In this document: positions 50,031 through 58,921 of the stretch, piece by piece
Layout: every line of letters starts with the position of its first letter
Numbering within the stretch: position 1 is the stretch's first letter
From: Solibacillus sp. FSL H8-0538
GTDB lineage: Bacteria > Bacillota > Bacilli > Bacillales_A > Planococcaceae
Direction: 5' to 3'
DNA: 64,000 bases
NCBI RefSeq assembly: GCF_038003525.1
Contig: NZ_JBBOPI010000001.1
Coordinates: 2,907,001 to 2,971,000 of the forward strand
Position numbers and translations under genes: made by a program
Notes under the pieces: generated by a model
What the model saw: the letters and a program-made list of their open reading frames with translations, nothing else
Database searches by the model: none
What the model was told of the DNA's origin: nothing

Positions 50031-50780
50031 TCACGTCGCAATTTTTAAGACAGTAGTTGAAATACCCTGTGCTGTAACACCATGAACGATCATTTCATTT
50101 GAGCCTTTTTCAAAAACAACACCGTTCAGTCGGCCATTTTCATATAAACTTCCGCCATCTATGCCGATTTTTTTACTGCAAGGAGAAATCCAAATTTGGC
50201 TACTTGCTTCTTCATTTAAATAAATTGTTGGTGTATGCCCAAAAACAATTGTTTCCTTTGCCATATGTGGAAACTTTGTAAATTCATCGCGAATCCATAA
50301 AAAATCCTCTTCCGAAGAAAGTGAAAAATCCTCTACATAGGGATCAATCCCCGCATGGACAAATACAAAGCCTTCCCACGAGTAATAAAATGGACAATTT
50401 TCAATAAATGATAGCAAATCCGTATGACGTTCTTTCATCATTTGTGCAATTACCGTATCTGTCGAGTGCTTCGGTAAATCAACTATTGAAAAACTCTGAA
50501 TCGTTGCAGCTCCACCAACATTAAAAAAGCTATTCGCTTCAAGCTCTGGATGCTTCAGCCACTGCAAAAACATCTGTTCATGATTTCCCAGTAAAGCAAC
50601 CGCAGCATGTGTTTCCGTCAGCTCCTTCACTTTTCGCAAAACATCCAAGCTTTGCGGACCACGATCTATATAATCTCCGACAAAAACGAGCTGCTCCTCG
50701 CATGGATTCCACTTCAGCAAGAGCTTCTCAAGCAATTCAAAATTCCCATGAATATCACCAATCGCAAAAACTTTCTCCAT
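50031..50780 (-). CDS. PPP-family metallophosphatase (serine/threonine or Ap4A-type)
   Basis: A 249-aa phosphatase with the three PPP signatures: GDIHG (FAIGDIHGNFELL, about residue 7), GDYIDRG (about 36) and GNHE (about 66). Metal-binding histidines appear further on in FVHAGIDP and FGHTPTIY. PrpE- and bacteriophage-lambda-phosphatase-like proteins of this length act on phosphoproteins or bis-nucleoside polyphosphates; the substrate here cannot be told from sequence. The ATG at 50780 is preferred because the upstream GTG lies in the GGGGTGAG ribosome-binding site. Confidence 0.9.
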   Translation of the reverse strand: MEKVFAIGDIHGNFELLEKLLLKWNPCEEQLVFVGDYIDRGPQSLDVLRKVKELTETHAAVALLGNHEQMFLQWLKHPELEANSFFNVGGAATIQSFSIVDLPKHSTDTVIAQMMKERHTDLLSFIENCPFYYSWEGFVFVHAGIDPYVEDFSLSSEEDFLWIRDEFTKFPHMAKETIVFGHTPTIYLNEEASSQIWISPCSKKIGIDGGSLYENGRLNGVVFEKGSNEMIVHGVTAQGISTTVLKIAT

Positions 50781-50885
50781 TGTGCTCACCCCTCAAAAAT
50801 AAATAACCAAACCCTATCCAATATCATACTTATATGTTATTATTGCTCTATAAACAATTATATCATTAGTCGATTATTTTTTAAC

Positions 50886-50958
50886 GGTCTTGTAGCTCAG
50901 TTGGGAGAGCACCACCTCGACAAGGTGGGGGTCGCTGGTTCGAGACCAGTCGGGACCA
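50886..50958 (+). tRNA. tRNA-Val (anticodon GAC), with C at position 33
   Basis: A full cloverleaf folds by eye: acceptor GGTCTTG/CGGGACC (with T-G wobbles), D-stem GCTC/GAGC, anticodon stem CCACC/GGTGG around TCGACAA, T-stem GCTGG/CCAGT with TTCGAGA. The anticodon is GAC (Val). The base before it (position 33) is C, while nearly all elongator tRNAs have U33. The CCA end is not encoded (ATCC follows). It stands alone, followed by a strong terminator. Confidence 0.88.
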
Positions 50959-50969
50959 TCCTATTGAAG

Positions 50970-51012
50970 AAGCCTGTAAACGTTGATAATTCAATGTTTA
51001 CAGGCTTTTTTT
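50970..51012 (+). terminator. Terminator after tRNA-Val
   Basis: AGCCTGTAAAC and GTTTACAGGCT perfect 11-bp arms, followed by seven T. Confidence 0.92.
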
Positions 51013-51121
51013 GAGGAGAAGCATCTATCAATGGAATAACCTACATTTACCTGTTGCAGCTAATTTAAGTGTAATCGCTGAAATCAAAAAACTCTTGCCC
51101 TATATTCCGGTAAAGGTCCTT

Positions 51122-52615
51122 TTAGCTAAACGTAAGCTTCGTACTTCGCTCAAGCATTACTTCAATTGCATCGTGACGTTCAACGTAATCCAGGAGCTGT
51201 CCTGAAGGTAGACGCAGTTGCACGTCACTAGGTATTAACAACTTTGGAATTATGAGGATAGCTGGCTTTGTTAGCTGGACTTCCCTTCTCATAGTCGTCA
51301 TATTAACCTCTAAGCCTTTATGCAGTAATAGATCGACCGTCAGCTGCTTCATCGAATCCTGTAAAAGTAGTCGCATGCCGTCCTTACTCTCAAATGCGAC
51401 GCACGCTTCTTTACCTTCATAGCTACCAAACCAACTATCGCCAAAACTAAGTAATGGCACAACTGTATCGGGTAAATTTTTGGCCACTCCCAAATGTTCT
51501 TCATTTGACTCCGATTTTGTCAAAATAAATTGCTCATCATTTTCATATGTCACGACGATACGCGCTTCATTGGACTTGATGCGTGTTACCTTCTCATCGC
51601 TAAGCTTATGTAGCACTCTTGCTTCAACATCATACATATATAAATAGCCATGGTCACTATAATTGCTAAAATACAATTGCTTGTCGTGCATCGTACAAAA
51701 TTGCGCACGCACCTCGAGCTCTTTTTTAAAGACTAGCTTCGATAGGTCAATTGTCGCTAACTGTGCTGTTTTCGGATGCGGAAAATAAAGTGTTCCGTCG
51801 TAAAGAGCGGCGTCATAAAGGGCCGCGAGTTTTTCGAAGCGGTCACTTGTACACGGCGGATAATGGTCCAAATCCCACTGATGGTCACGCTTGAAAAATT
51901 CGTCCGAACGTAAAAAATAACGGTAACGGATTTCGTGCGTAGCTGTTCTTGTGCCAAGATCATTCCATGTCGCATCAACATGATACCATTCACCGTCTAG
52001 CTTCACCATATTCCACGCATGTCCTAGGTCGCTTTCGCCGTCAGCCTTCCCGACAACGTAATAGCACGGAATGCCAAGCTCTTCCATCATTTTCTCAAAC
52101 AACAGTGCATATGCCATACAAACGCCCTGTTTTTCATGCATGAACGTATATACCGTAAACGGCGAGCCTTGCGTCTGCATTTCATAATCATAAGCTCGAA
52201 TAATGTAATCATGCACGGCAACGACTTTTTCAACATCGTTCATCGCTGTATGCGTAATTTGTTTTAGTATGTGGCGAATTTCGCCCACGACCCACTTTTC
52301 TTCCTCACGTGACATACGGTAACTGAGCGTAAATTCTATCTTCACACGGTTTTTGGATGTGGACATGTAACGCGTACTACGACTTGCACAATGCTGTGTA
52401 TAAAACGGATGCTGTAAATGGCATAGGTCAAATACTTCTTCTAAAAGTGCATCCATCGATTTCGGCAATCGTCCATTCACTTGTAGCGTAAATTTGCGGT
52501 CCATCCGTTGCATATGTGCAACAACGGCTGGTAATAACTGTTTTGCTGTAATCGTCGTCGCCTTCATTCCCCCACTTGCTTGGAATTGTTGTAACGTTTC
52601 AAAATAAATGGTCAT
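51122..52615 (-). CDS. Transglutaminase-like protein with a C-terminal repeat domain
   Basis: About 497 aa. The N-terminal half holds a transglutaminase-like (cysteine-protease fold) domain with a plausible Cys166-His199-Asp214 triad (QGVCMAYALLFEKMM, LGHAWNMV, YHVDATWND). The C-terminal half (about 240-490) reads like a set of short beta-strand repeats (YFPHPKTAQLATIDL, YFSNYSDHGYLYMYDV), similar to DUF5050-type propellers. No signal peptide is visible, although many relatives are secreted. The ATG at 52615, five bases after AAGGAG, was chosen from two adjacent ATGs. The substrate is unknown. Confidence 0.8.
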   Translation of the reverse strand: MTIYFETLQQFQASGGMKATTITAKQLLPAVVAHMQRMDRKFTLQVNGRLPKSMDALLEEVFDLCHLQHPFYTQHCASRSTRYMSTSKNRVKIEFTLSYRMSREEEKWVVGEIRHILKQITHTAMNDVEKVVAVHDYIIRAYDYEMQTQGSPFTVYTFMHEKQGVCMAYALLFEKMMEELGIPCYYVVGKADGESDLGHAWNMVKLDGEWYHVDATWNDLGTRTATHEIRYRYFLRSDEFFKRDHQWDLDHYPPCTSDRFEKLAALYDAALYDGTLYFPHPKTAQLATIDLSKLVFKKELEVRAQFCTMHDKQLYFSNYSDHGYLYMYDVEARVLHKLSDEKVTRIKSNEARIVVTYENDEQFILTKSESNEEHLGVAKNLPDTVVPLLSFGDSWFGSYEGKEACVAFESKDGMRLLLQDSMKQLTVDLLLHKGLEVNMTTMRREVQLTKPAILIIPKLLIPSDVQLRLPSGQLLDYVERHDAIEVMLERSTKLTFS

Positions 52616-52633
52616 CATTTCTCCTTCATACAT

Positions 52634-53095
52634 TTTAAAAAATTTTATATTACACTGATTTCGGTTAGTAAAGTAGAACTATCCAAACAAACGTTTAATA
52701 CTCTTCAAATGATTTAGTAGCCTTTTAAATCGATTCTATATTCAACCAGTAGAATAAAAACTACCATAACTTTCCCTTTAATATACCGCAGTACTTAAAA
52801 AATGCCCAACCGTAAATTTCGCGCGCAAAATCATGAGGTGTTATCTGAATCTGGCCAAGCAAAGATTAACAATGACTTAGTATAGCCTATCCATCAAGTT
52901 AGTTGGTACCAAATGTTCACGCTAAATAAATTAGGAAAGCATTCTGTTCAACACAGAACATTTTCCTGGATTATAAACCGCCTCAGCGTCTTGTGTATGC
53001 AGGAAATTAATTGTAGTAATTATTTCAAATAATATTAAATTCTGAAAAAAGAACTTGACCTTCGGATGTTATCATACTATAATTTCGATTATTAT
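52634..53095. other. Intergenic region before the T-box
   Basis: About 460 AT-rich bases with no ORF, repeat or RNA gene that I can identify. The promoter of the T-box leader must lie near its right end; TTGACC at 53053 could be a -35. Confidence 0.4.
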
Positions 53096-53104
53096 TCTAA
53101 AAAT

Positions 53105-53364
53105 CAAATGAGCGTTGACGAGAACATATTAAGCTAGATCTCCCTGTTGGCAGAGAATCAGTGGTTGGTGGAAACTGATACAAAGATCTATGTGAATTTC
53201 ATTCTTCGAGCTTTTTTTATACTACAACTTAGAACAAGTAGTATAAAAACGGATTAAACCGTTATTTAAACCAAGTGGGAAACATGGTTTGTTTCCAATT
53301 AGGGTGGTACCGCGTGAACAGCCACGTCCCTATCGTTACAGATAGAGACGTGGCTTTTTTTGTC
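53105..53364 (+). ncRNA. T-box leader controlling the NSS-family transporter
   Basis: The T-box sequence AGGGTGGTACCGCG lies at 53301-53314. A Stem I-like region upstream has TAGATCT pairing with AGATCTA, the GAATTTCATTCTTCGAGC segment typical of the 3' side of Stem I, and a terminator at 53322-53363 (CCACGTC/GACGTGG stem, seven T). An uncharged tRNA pairing with it should allow readthrough. The specifier codon is not certain; TAT (Tyr) and TGT (Cys) are the best fits by position, with ATG (Met) less likely. Confidence 0.92.
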
Positions 53365-53411
53365 TTTTTCTTTGTTTTACAGAGGTTGAGACGCAATAAA
53401 AATAGATTGGA

Positions 53412-54782
53412 TTGATTAGCATTCAAACATCAGAGCAATGGTCATCGAAGATTGGTTTTATTTTATCTGCTGCTGGATCAGCTATAGGGGTAGGCGCAAT
53501 TTGGAAGCTTCCTTATGTAACTGGCGTAAGCGGGGGAGGTGCATTCTTTCTTCTATTTATTTTATTTTCTTTGTTTATAGGTTTTCCATTATTATTAGCA
53601 GAGTTTATTATTGGGAGAAGCACGCAGAAAGAAGCAGTTAGTGCTTATCGTACTTTAGCGCCAAATACAAGTTGGCATTGGGTCGGAAAGTTAGGGGTAT
53701 TTACCTGTTTCCTATTGCTATCGTTCTATAGTGTAATTGGCGGTTGGATTGTTATTTATTTTGCCAAAGGTTTATTTGGTGGAATCATTAGTGAGAGCGC
53801 AGATTATGTTTCCATCTTTAACGAAACAATTGGAAATCCTGCCTTAGTTATTGGCGCACAATTTGCATTTTTAGCGATCACTGTTTTAGTCGTTGCAAAA
53901 GGGATTCAAAATGGGATTGAAAAAGTAAGTAAAATTTTGATGCCTGCCTTATTCATCCTATTTTTTGTTCTAATCATTCGCTCACTTACACTCGATAATG
54001 CGATAGAGGGTGTGAAATTCTTTTTAGCGCCTGATTTTTCAAGTATTACATCTCAAAGTATTTTGTTTGCTATGGGGCAAGCTTTCTTCTCTTTAAGTGT
54101 CGGCGTTTCCGTAATGGTGACGTATAGTTCTTATCTTTCGAAAAAAGAAAGCTTAATTCAACCGGCTATTTCGATCGTTTCCATGAATTTATTCATTGCT
54201 TTATTAGCAGGATTAGCCATCTTCCCAGCTGTATTTTCTCTAGGTTTAGAGCCTGCTGAAGGACCTGGATTATTGTTTGTTGTACTACCTGCTGTGTTTG
54301 ATCAAATCATTTTCGGAGAAGCTTTCTTATTAGGATTTTTAGCATTATTTTTATTCGCCACATTAACCTCCGCCTTTTCTATGTTAGAAATCATTGTGGC
54401 ATCTCTCTTGAAAGGCAAAGAGGAGCAACGTACAAAATATGCCTATATCATTGGTGTTTTAATTTTCATAGTCGGCATTCCTTCAGCATTATCGTTTAGT
54501 GTGTTTGCTGATATTTTAATCTTCTCGAAGAATATTTTTGACTCAGCAGATTATTTAGTTAGTAATATCTTAATGCCACTTGGCGTGTTTTTAATCTCGA
54601 TTTTCGTACCACTAAAGATTAAGAAAAGCACTTTACGAGAGGAACTTTTACAGCATTCTCGTCTAGGAGCCACTGCATTTACTATTTGGTTCTTTATTAT
54701 GAAGTACATTATTCCGCTAGTCATTATCATCGTGTTCCTTGATATTACGGGCATACTTGATAAAATCATTGGGCTTTTTTAG
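53412..54782 (+). CDS. Sodium:neurotransmitter symporter family (NSS) amino-acid transporter
   Basis: A 456-aa membrane protein with about eleven or twelve helices. Helix 1 carries the NSS signature for Na+ and substrate binding ([17 protein letters not shown], about residues 19-35). Bacterial relatives transport amino acids such as tryptophan, tyrosine, leucine or methionine with sodium. Control by a T-box supports an amino-acid substrate whose shortage is sensed through its tRNA. The start is probably the TTG at 53412; its ribosome-binding site is weak (AGATTGGA), so the start is less sure than the protein family. No terminator is obvious before the IS remnant. Confidence 0.9.
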   Translation: MISIQTSEQWSSKIGFILSAAGSAIGVGAIWKLPYVTGVSGGGAFFLLFILFSLFIGFPLLLAEFIIGRSTQKEAVSAYRTLAPNTSWHWVGKLGVFTCFLLLSFYSVIGGWIVIYFAKGLFGGIISESADYVSIFNETIGNPALVIGAQFAFLAITVLVVAKGIQNGIEKVSKILMPALFILFFVLIIRSLTLDNAIEGVKFFLAPDFSSITSQSILFAMGQAFFSLSVGVSVMVTYSSYLSKKESLIQPAISIVSMNLFIALLAGLAIFPAVFSLGLEPAEGPGLLFVVLPAVFDQIIFGEAFLLGFLALFLFATLTSAFSMLEIIVASLLKGKEEQRTKYAYIIGVLIFIVGIPSALSFSVFADILIFSKNIFDSADYLVSNILMPLGVFLISIFVPLKIKKSTLREELLQHSRLGATAFTIWFFIMKYIIPLVIIIVFLDITGILDKIIGLF

Positions 54783-54859
54783 CTTAACACCACCTGCTAT
54801 TTAAGTGCACAAATAGAAAGTGCTGAACGCAAGCAGAGTGGACTAACATAATTTTATAA

Positions 54860-55515
54860 GACAACATAAAACACCTCCAATTGGAGTACGTTGAAAATAC
54901 GTACATAAATTCGGAGGTGTTTTTGCATGGGCAAAACAAATTATGCAGCGGATATTAAATGGGCAGTAGTAAAGGAAAAAATTACAGGTGAGTTAACAAA
55001 TGAACAACTCATGATTAAATATGGTATTAAAAATAGATCACAAATTAATTCATGGATGATATGGTATAGAAACAATTAACTCTATCGATTTGACCAACCG
55101 ATTGGCAAGCAATATTCCTATGGTCATGGTCCTGAGGGTCAATCAGAAACAGATAAAATGAACCGAAAAATGGCGCAGAAACTATCCAGAAGGTGTGATT
55201 GTGCATTCGGATCAAGGAAGTGTGTACACATCGTATGCGTATCAAAATTATGTGAAGGAAATGAATTTGGTAGGGAGTATGTCGCGTCGTGGGAACTGTT
55301 GGGACAATGCGGTTATTGAATCGTTTCATGCGATTTTGAAAACAGAAGAATTTCAATATGTAAAATTTAATTCGTTATCATTGGAAGAAGTACGCAAACG
55401 TGTAAACGAATATATTTTGTATTACAATGAGGAACGAATTCAAGAAAAATTAGACTACTTGACGCCAAAAGAATTTGGTCATCAAGCAGCCTAAAATAGG
55501 TGTTTTATGTGTGTC
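54860..55515 (+). mobile_element. Internally deleted IS3-family element
   Basis: Bounded by near-perfect inverted ends: GACAACATAAAACACCT (54860-54876) and the complement of AGGTGTTTTATGTGTGTC (55498-55515), differing by one base insertion. It contains an OrfA start (MGKTNYAADIKWAVVKEK) ending at a premature TAA, more OrfA-like text (FDQPIGKQYSYGHGPE), and then directly the C-terminal third of OrfB. Most of orfB is missing, so it cannot transpose on its own. Confidence 0.8.
55172..55494 (+). pseudogene. IS3-family OrfB, C-terminal fragment of the DDE transposase
   Basis: Reads VIVHSDQGSVYTSYAYQN, MSRRGNCWDNAVIESFHAILKTE and YILYYNEERIQEKLDYLTP, the second Asp, the final Glu and the C-terminal end of IS150-type integrase domains. 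The first catalytic Asp and the N-terminal helix-turn-helix are deleted. The in-frame join to OrfA text lies at about 55160-55180. Confidence 0.85.
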
Positions 55516-55572
55516 TCAAATCGTTATGTCAGTTCACTTAAAAGGATTTCTAATTATTTTCATTATTTACAT

Positions 55573-55839
55573 TTAGCCCATATATCGGTCAAGATTGGGA
55601 ATAAGCTTTTCACTAAAGTGATACCCCTCATTGATTGCGAAAATTCTTGATTGTTTTTGATTATCTTTTTTCATGCTTTTCTCGAAAGCCTTTTCTCCAT
55701 GATATTGATATTTTTGCACCCAATAGTGAAGTTTACTTGCAGAAATATTTACTTCTTTTGATAGATTAGTAAAACCTTCATTTCCATTTAAGTACTGTTT
55801 TACGAGTAGTAATTTCAATTCACTTGTATATTTAGTCAA
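55573..55839 (-). pseudogene. Second IS3-family OrfA, truncated
   Basis: An 88-residue frame, TTG start, begins with a normal transposase helix-turn-helix (TKYTSELKLLLVKQYLNG, VNISASKLHYWVQKYQYHG). After about residue 62 (KKDNQKQSR) the family sequence stops and unrelated text leads to the end. It is an IS3-type OrfA of a different subgroup from the neighbouring remnant and has lost its 3' part and its OrfB. Confidence 0.7.
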
Positions 55840-55846
55840 TAAAAAA

Positions 55847-55886
55847 GCACCCCAAATTATAGACAGTGTCTAAAATTTGGGGTGCA
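55847..55886 (-). terminator. 12-bp hairpin after dsdA: terminator or IS end
   Basis: GCACCCCAAATT and AATTTGGGGTGC arms with a T run on the minus strand just after the dsdA stop codon, so it can terminate dsdA. It is also directly upstream of the OrfA relic, so it may derive from that element's end. Confidence 0.65.
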
Positions 55887-55892
55887 GTTCAT

Positions 55893-57233
55893 TTAAAGTG
55901 ATAACGTTACTCCTTTTTTATAATACTCATGCATTATTTCTTTAGGAACCATACTTCCACCAGTGGCCCACATGAGATGTAAAGAATTTTTCATTTTATC
56001 CTTTAAGTTATGATTTTTTAAATACTCCTTACCTTGTTTCTCATTCCATAATTTTACTGGTCCTATTACACCTGCTAATGCAGAAGGCTCTAGGTGAATA
56101 TTTTCTGTATCGGCCAAAGTGCTCAATAATTCAAATAATCCATTGTCACTTACCGTATAACTTCCGCTTAATAAAGATTCAATGATTGGACCAACGAACC
56201 CTGATGGTCTTCCGACCGCTAGACCATCTGCTGAAGTTATGTTGTCAATTCCAAAATCTTGTACAGTCACCTTATCATGTAGCCCTGTCATCAGTCCAAG
56301 TAACATACTTGGTGAATGTGTAGGTTCTGCAAAGAAGCAATGTACACAATTTTGATATATTAGTTTCAAACCATAAGCTACTCCCCCAGGTCCACCGCCC
56401 ACTCCACATGGAAGATAAACAAATAGCGGATGATTTTCATCTACTATTACATTTAAATCCTCTAATTGTTGTTTTAATCTGCTTGCTGCCACTGCATAGC
56501 CTAAAAATAGATCATGAGAGTTTTCGTCATCAATGAAGTAACAATTCGGGTTGCTATACGCCTGCTTTCGCCCTTCTTTTACGGCTTCGCCATAATCTCC
56601 CGTATATTCTATAACCGTTACTCCTTTGCTTTTTAAAAGATCTTTTTTCCATTTCTTTGCATCAGCAGACATATGGACTGTTACTTTAAAGCCTAATTTG
56701 GCACTCATAATGCCTATACTCAACCCTAAGTTGCCCGTAGATCCCACTGCGATTGAGTATTGCGAAAAGAAGTTACTGAATTTTTCACTAGCAAGGATGG
56801 AATAATCATCATTTACCGTCAATAAACCATGTTTAAGAGCCAACGTTTCTGCGTGTTTCAATACTTCGTAAATACCGCCGCGTGCCTTAATGGAACCTGA
56901 AATAGGGAGATCGTTGTCGCATTTTAACAAAAATGTCCCTTCTAACGGATGCTTATACATGTTTGATAATTTTTTTTGCATCGCCGGGATGGGTACAATA
57001 GGAGATTCAATGATTCCGTTGAGGTTTCTTGTTTCAGGAAAAACTTTAGCAATGTATGGAGCAAAACGCTTTAATCTTTCTTCGGCATCTTTTATATCTT
57101 TTTCATTAAACGGAAGATAATCACCATTTTCTTGAAATGGTTCGTATTTAGGATTTGACCAAAACACTTCCTTTGTAGCAACTAACTCGTTTATTAAAGG
57201 ATATTCTTTTATCCATTCTTGAATAGTTTTCAT
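55893..57233 (-). CDS. dsdA: D-serine ammonia-lyase (D-serine dehydratase)
   Basis: PLP enzyme of 446 aa converting D-serine to pyruvate and ammonia. The PLP lysine is Lys116 in [12 protein letters not shown], the phosphate-binding loop is [13 protein letters not shown], and [14 protein letters not shown] forms the cofactor-binding glycine loop, as in E. coli DsdA. GGAGGAG precedes the ATG. No DsdX/DsdC-type permease or LysR regulator is adjacent. Instead it is the last gene of the minus-strand cluster that starts with an ABC transporter, 68 bases after an SMR gene. Confidence 0.95.
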   Translation of the reverse strand: MKTIQEWIKEYPLINELVATKEVFWSNPKYEPFQENGDYLPFNEKDIKDAEERLKRFAPYIAKVFPETRNLNGIIESPIVPIPAMQKKLSNMYKHPLEGTFLLKCDNDLPISGSIKARGGIYEVLKHAETLALKHGLLTVNDDYSILASEKFSNFFSQYSIAVGSTGNLGLSIGIMSAKLGFKVTVHMSADAKKWKKDLLKSKGVTVIEYTGDYGEAVKEGRKQAYSNPNCYFIDDENSHDLFLGYAVAASRLKQQLEDLNVIVDENHPLFVYLPCGVGGGPGGVAYGLKLIYQNCVHCFFAEPTHSPSMLLGLMTGLHDKVTVQDFGIDNITSADGLAVGRPSGFVGPIIESLLSGSYTVSDNGLFELLSTLADTENIHLEPSALAGVIGPVKLWNEKQGKEYLKNHNLKDKMKNSLHLMWATGGSMVPKEIMHEYYKKGVTLSL

Positions 57234-57301
57234 CTCTCTTCTCCTCCATAGGGATCGTACCTTTTATCGGTATCTACTTATTGCCATTTAAAACCGTGAT
57301 T

Positions 57302-57622
57302 TTAATGTCCAGAAGTCATTTTAATACCTACAGCTCCTGCAATAATACACATAATAAATAGGGTTAATCTTAAACTTCTAGGTTCATTAAAGAAGAACAT
57401 TCCTGCTAAAACACTTCCAACCGAGCCGATACCGGTCCATATTGCATAGGCAGTCCCAACTGGAAGAGAAGTTAAGGACAACGAAAGAAAATAAAAGCTT
57501 AAACTCCCCAAAAAAAGACACGTTACAGATGGGCGAAATTTTTTAAACCCGTCTGCATGTTTCAGGCTTATAACACTACCAATCTCGGCAAATCCGGCAA
57601 TAAGAAGAAAAAACCAAGCCAA
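57302..57622 (-). CDS. Small multidrug resistance (SMR) transporter subunit 1
   Basis: A 106-aa protein with four membrane helices and the membrane-embedded Glu13 in LIAGFAEIGSVISLKHADGF, plus the GTAYAIWTGIGSVGSVLAGMFFF segment typical of SMR proteins. The TTG at 57622 with AGGGGA upstream gives the family length; the frame is open 10 codons further. It lies 10 bases after a second SMR gene, so the two probably form a heteromeric EbrAB/YkkCD-like pump. Guanidinium- or quaternary-ammonium-type cations are possible substrates. Confidence 0.88.
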   Translation of the reverse strand: MAWFFLLIAGFAEIGSVISLKHADGFKKFRPSVTCLFLGSLSFYFLSLSLTSLPVGTAYAIWTGIGSVGSVLAGMFFFNEPRSLRLTLFIMCIIAGAVGIKMTSGH

Positions 57623-57662
57623 TGAATCATCCCCTAACCTTGTATAAATCATTTCATTTTCT

Positions 57663-57992
57663 TTAATGTTTAGGTTGTGCTGGACTAACTTTTATTCCAA
57701 TTATACCCAATATCATTAAAGCCAAAAAAAATACTTTCAATGGATTAATGGTCTCTCCCAAAAAAAGCATCCCAGTTACTACTGTTCCCACCGTTCCTAA
57801 TCCAGTAAAAATGGCGTAACCAGTTCCTAAGGGAATTGAATGTAAGGCTTTTGAAAGTAAAAAGAAACTTAAGATTATAATAACTACCGTTACTATACTT
57901 GGTATAATTTTTGTGAATCCGTGTGAATATTTAAGACCGATCACCCAGACAATTTCTAAAAGTCCTGCCATTAAGATATATATCCATGCCAT
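57663..57992 (-). CDS. Small multidrug resistance (SMR) transporter subunit 2
   Basis: A 109-aa protein, four helices, Glu13 in ILMAGLLEIVWVIGLKYSHG and GTGYAIFTGLGTVGTVVTGMLFLGE. It is upstream of the other SMR gene. The GLEIVWVIGLKYS text resembles EmrE/SugE-type proteins. SugE/Gdx proteins export guanidinium and usually stand under a guanidine riboswitch; none is visible here. Start ATG at 57992 with GGAGAG upstream. Confidence 0.9.
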   Translation of the reverse strand: MAWIYILMAGLLEIVWVIGLKYSHGFTKIIPSIVTVVIIILSFFLLSKALHSIPLGTGYAIFTGLGTVGTVVTGMLFLGETINPLKVFFLALMILGIIGIKVSPAQPKH

Positions 57993-58021
57993 TTTATCGC
58001 ACTCTCCTTCGGCATTGGTAC

Positions 58022-58894
58022 TTATTTTTGAACCGAGAAGTTCTCTATATACCGGTAAATTGCATAAGCTACCCCATCTTCATTGCTTTTAAGAGTTGTC
58101 GTTGTACAAACAGCTTTTATGGTAGCTTTCGCATTTCCCATTGCTACACTGTATCCCACTTTCTCGAACATGGATAAATCATTGTTGCTGTCCCCGATGG
58201 CCATAGCCTGACCTAAGGAGCCATTTATCAAGAAAGCCAATTTTTCAAGGGCCATTCCTTTTGAAGCCCTTTTGCTTGTAATTTCAATGTTATGATCGGC
58301 AGACGAAACAACCATTAACTCATCAAAATTTTCAAATTGGTTCCATGCTTCCTCTAATTTCTTTTTATCAAACGAACATGCTAAAATATTATAAAATTCT
58401 TCCTCCTTTTTTAAGATCTCATGATAGTTTTCAACTAAAACATATCCAAACTGATCAAACTGTCTTTCCGCTACTTCAACTAATTCTTTTATATTTGAAT
58501 CCAAATCTGCGCTTTTCAACCTTTGAATCTCATTATGGAAATGATCTCTACCCTTTTTAAGAGTATATATGGCTTTATTAGTAAACACTTCGTAATAATA
58601 ATTCCGTTCATCTAGCCATTGGAGAATAGATTCGACACGATCTTTAGTTATCGTAATAGAAGAAATACACTCCCCATTTTTTGAATGAATGGTTGCTCCA
58701 TTTGTCCCGATTACGAATGGAGAAATCCCGGCTTTTTTGCAAATTTCTTGAACATCAAAATAGGCACGCCCTGTTGAAATAACTACTTCAAAGCCTCTAT
58801 CTTGGGCATATTGAATCGCCTTTATATTTTCATCACTAATTTCATTCTGGTCATTTAATAATGTTCCATCTAGATCTGTTGCAATGAGACTCAT
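58022..58894 (-). CDS. HAD-superfamily (Cof-type) sugar-phosphate-like phosphatase
   Basis: A 290-aa Cof/YkrA-type HAD hydrolase: motif I ATDLDGTLLND (nucleophile Asp8), motif II Thr in VISTGRAY, the motif III lysine (about residue 210) and motif IV IGDSNNDLSMF, with a type IIB cap between. These enzymes remove phosphate from sugar phosphates and other small phosphoesters. The ATG at 58894 has AAAGGAG upstream. It lies between the DeoR regulator and the SMR pair in the same direction, fitting a role in processing a phosphorylated product. Confidence 0.9.
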   Translation of the reverse strand: MSLIATDLDGTLLNDQNEISDENIKAIQYAQDRGFEVVISTGRAYFDVQEICKKAGISPFVIGTNGATIHSKNGECISSITITKDRVESILQWLDERNYYYEVFTNKAIYTLKKGRDHFHNEIQRLKSADLDSNIKELVEVAERQFDQFGYVLVENYHEILKKEEEFYNILACSFDKKKLEEAWNQFENFDELMVVSSADHNIEITSKRASKGMALEKLAFLINGSLGQAMAIGDSNNDLSMFEKVGYSVAMGNAKATIKAVCTTTTLKSNEDGVAYAIYRYIENFSVQK

Positions 58895-58921
58895 ATTTTA
58901 TTGCTCCTTTTAATAAATTTA

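Noticed and set aside
50886-50958. tRNA-Asp instead of tRNA-Val
   Set aside because: Asp would need anticodon GTC; the loop TCGACAA places GAC at 34-36, which reads Val codons.
51011-51205. Small plus-strand ORF after the tRNA terminator
   Set aside because: It overlaps the 3' end of the transglutaminase-like gene and has no family, although GAGGAG precedes a possible start.
57234-57992. Guanidine riboswitch before the SMR pair
   Set aside because: The genes are tightly packed behind the HAD gene (29-base gap), leaving no room for an aptamer, and no ykkC-like motif was seen.
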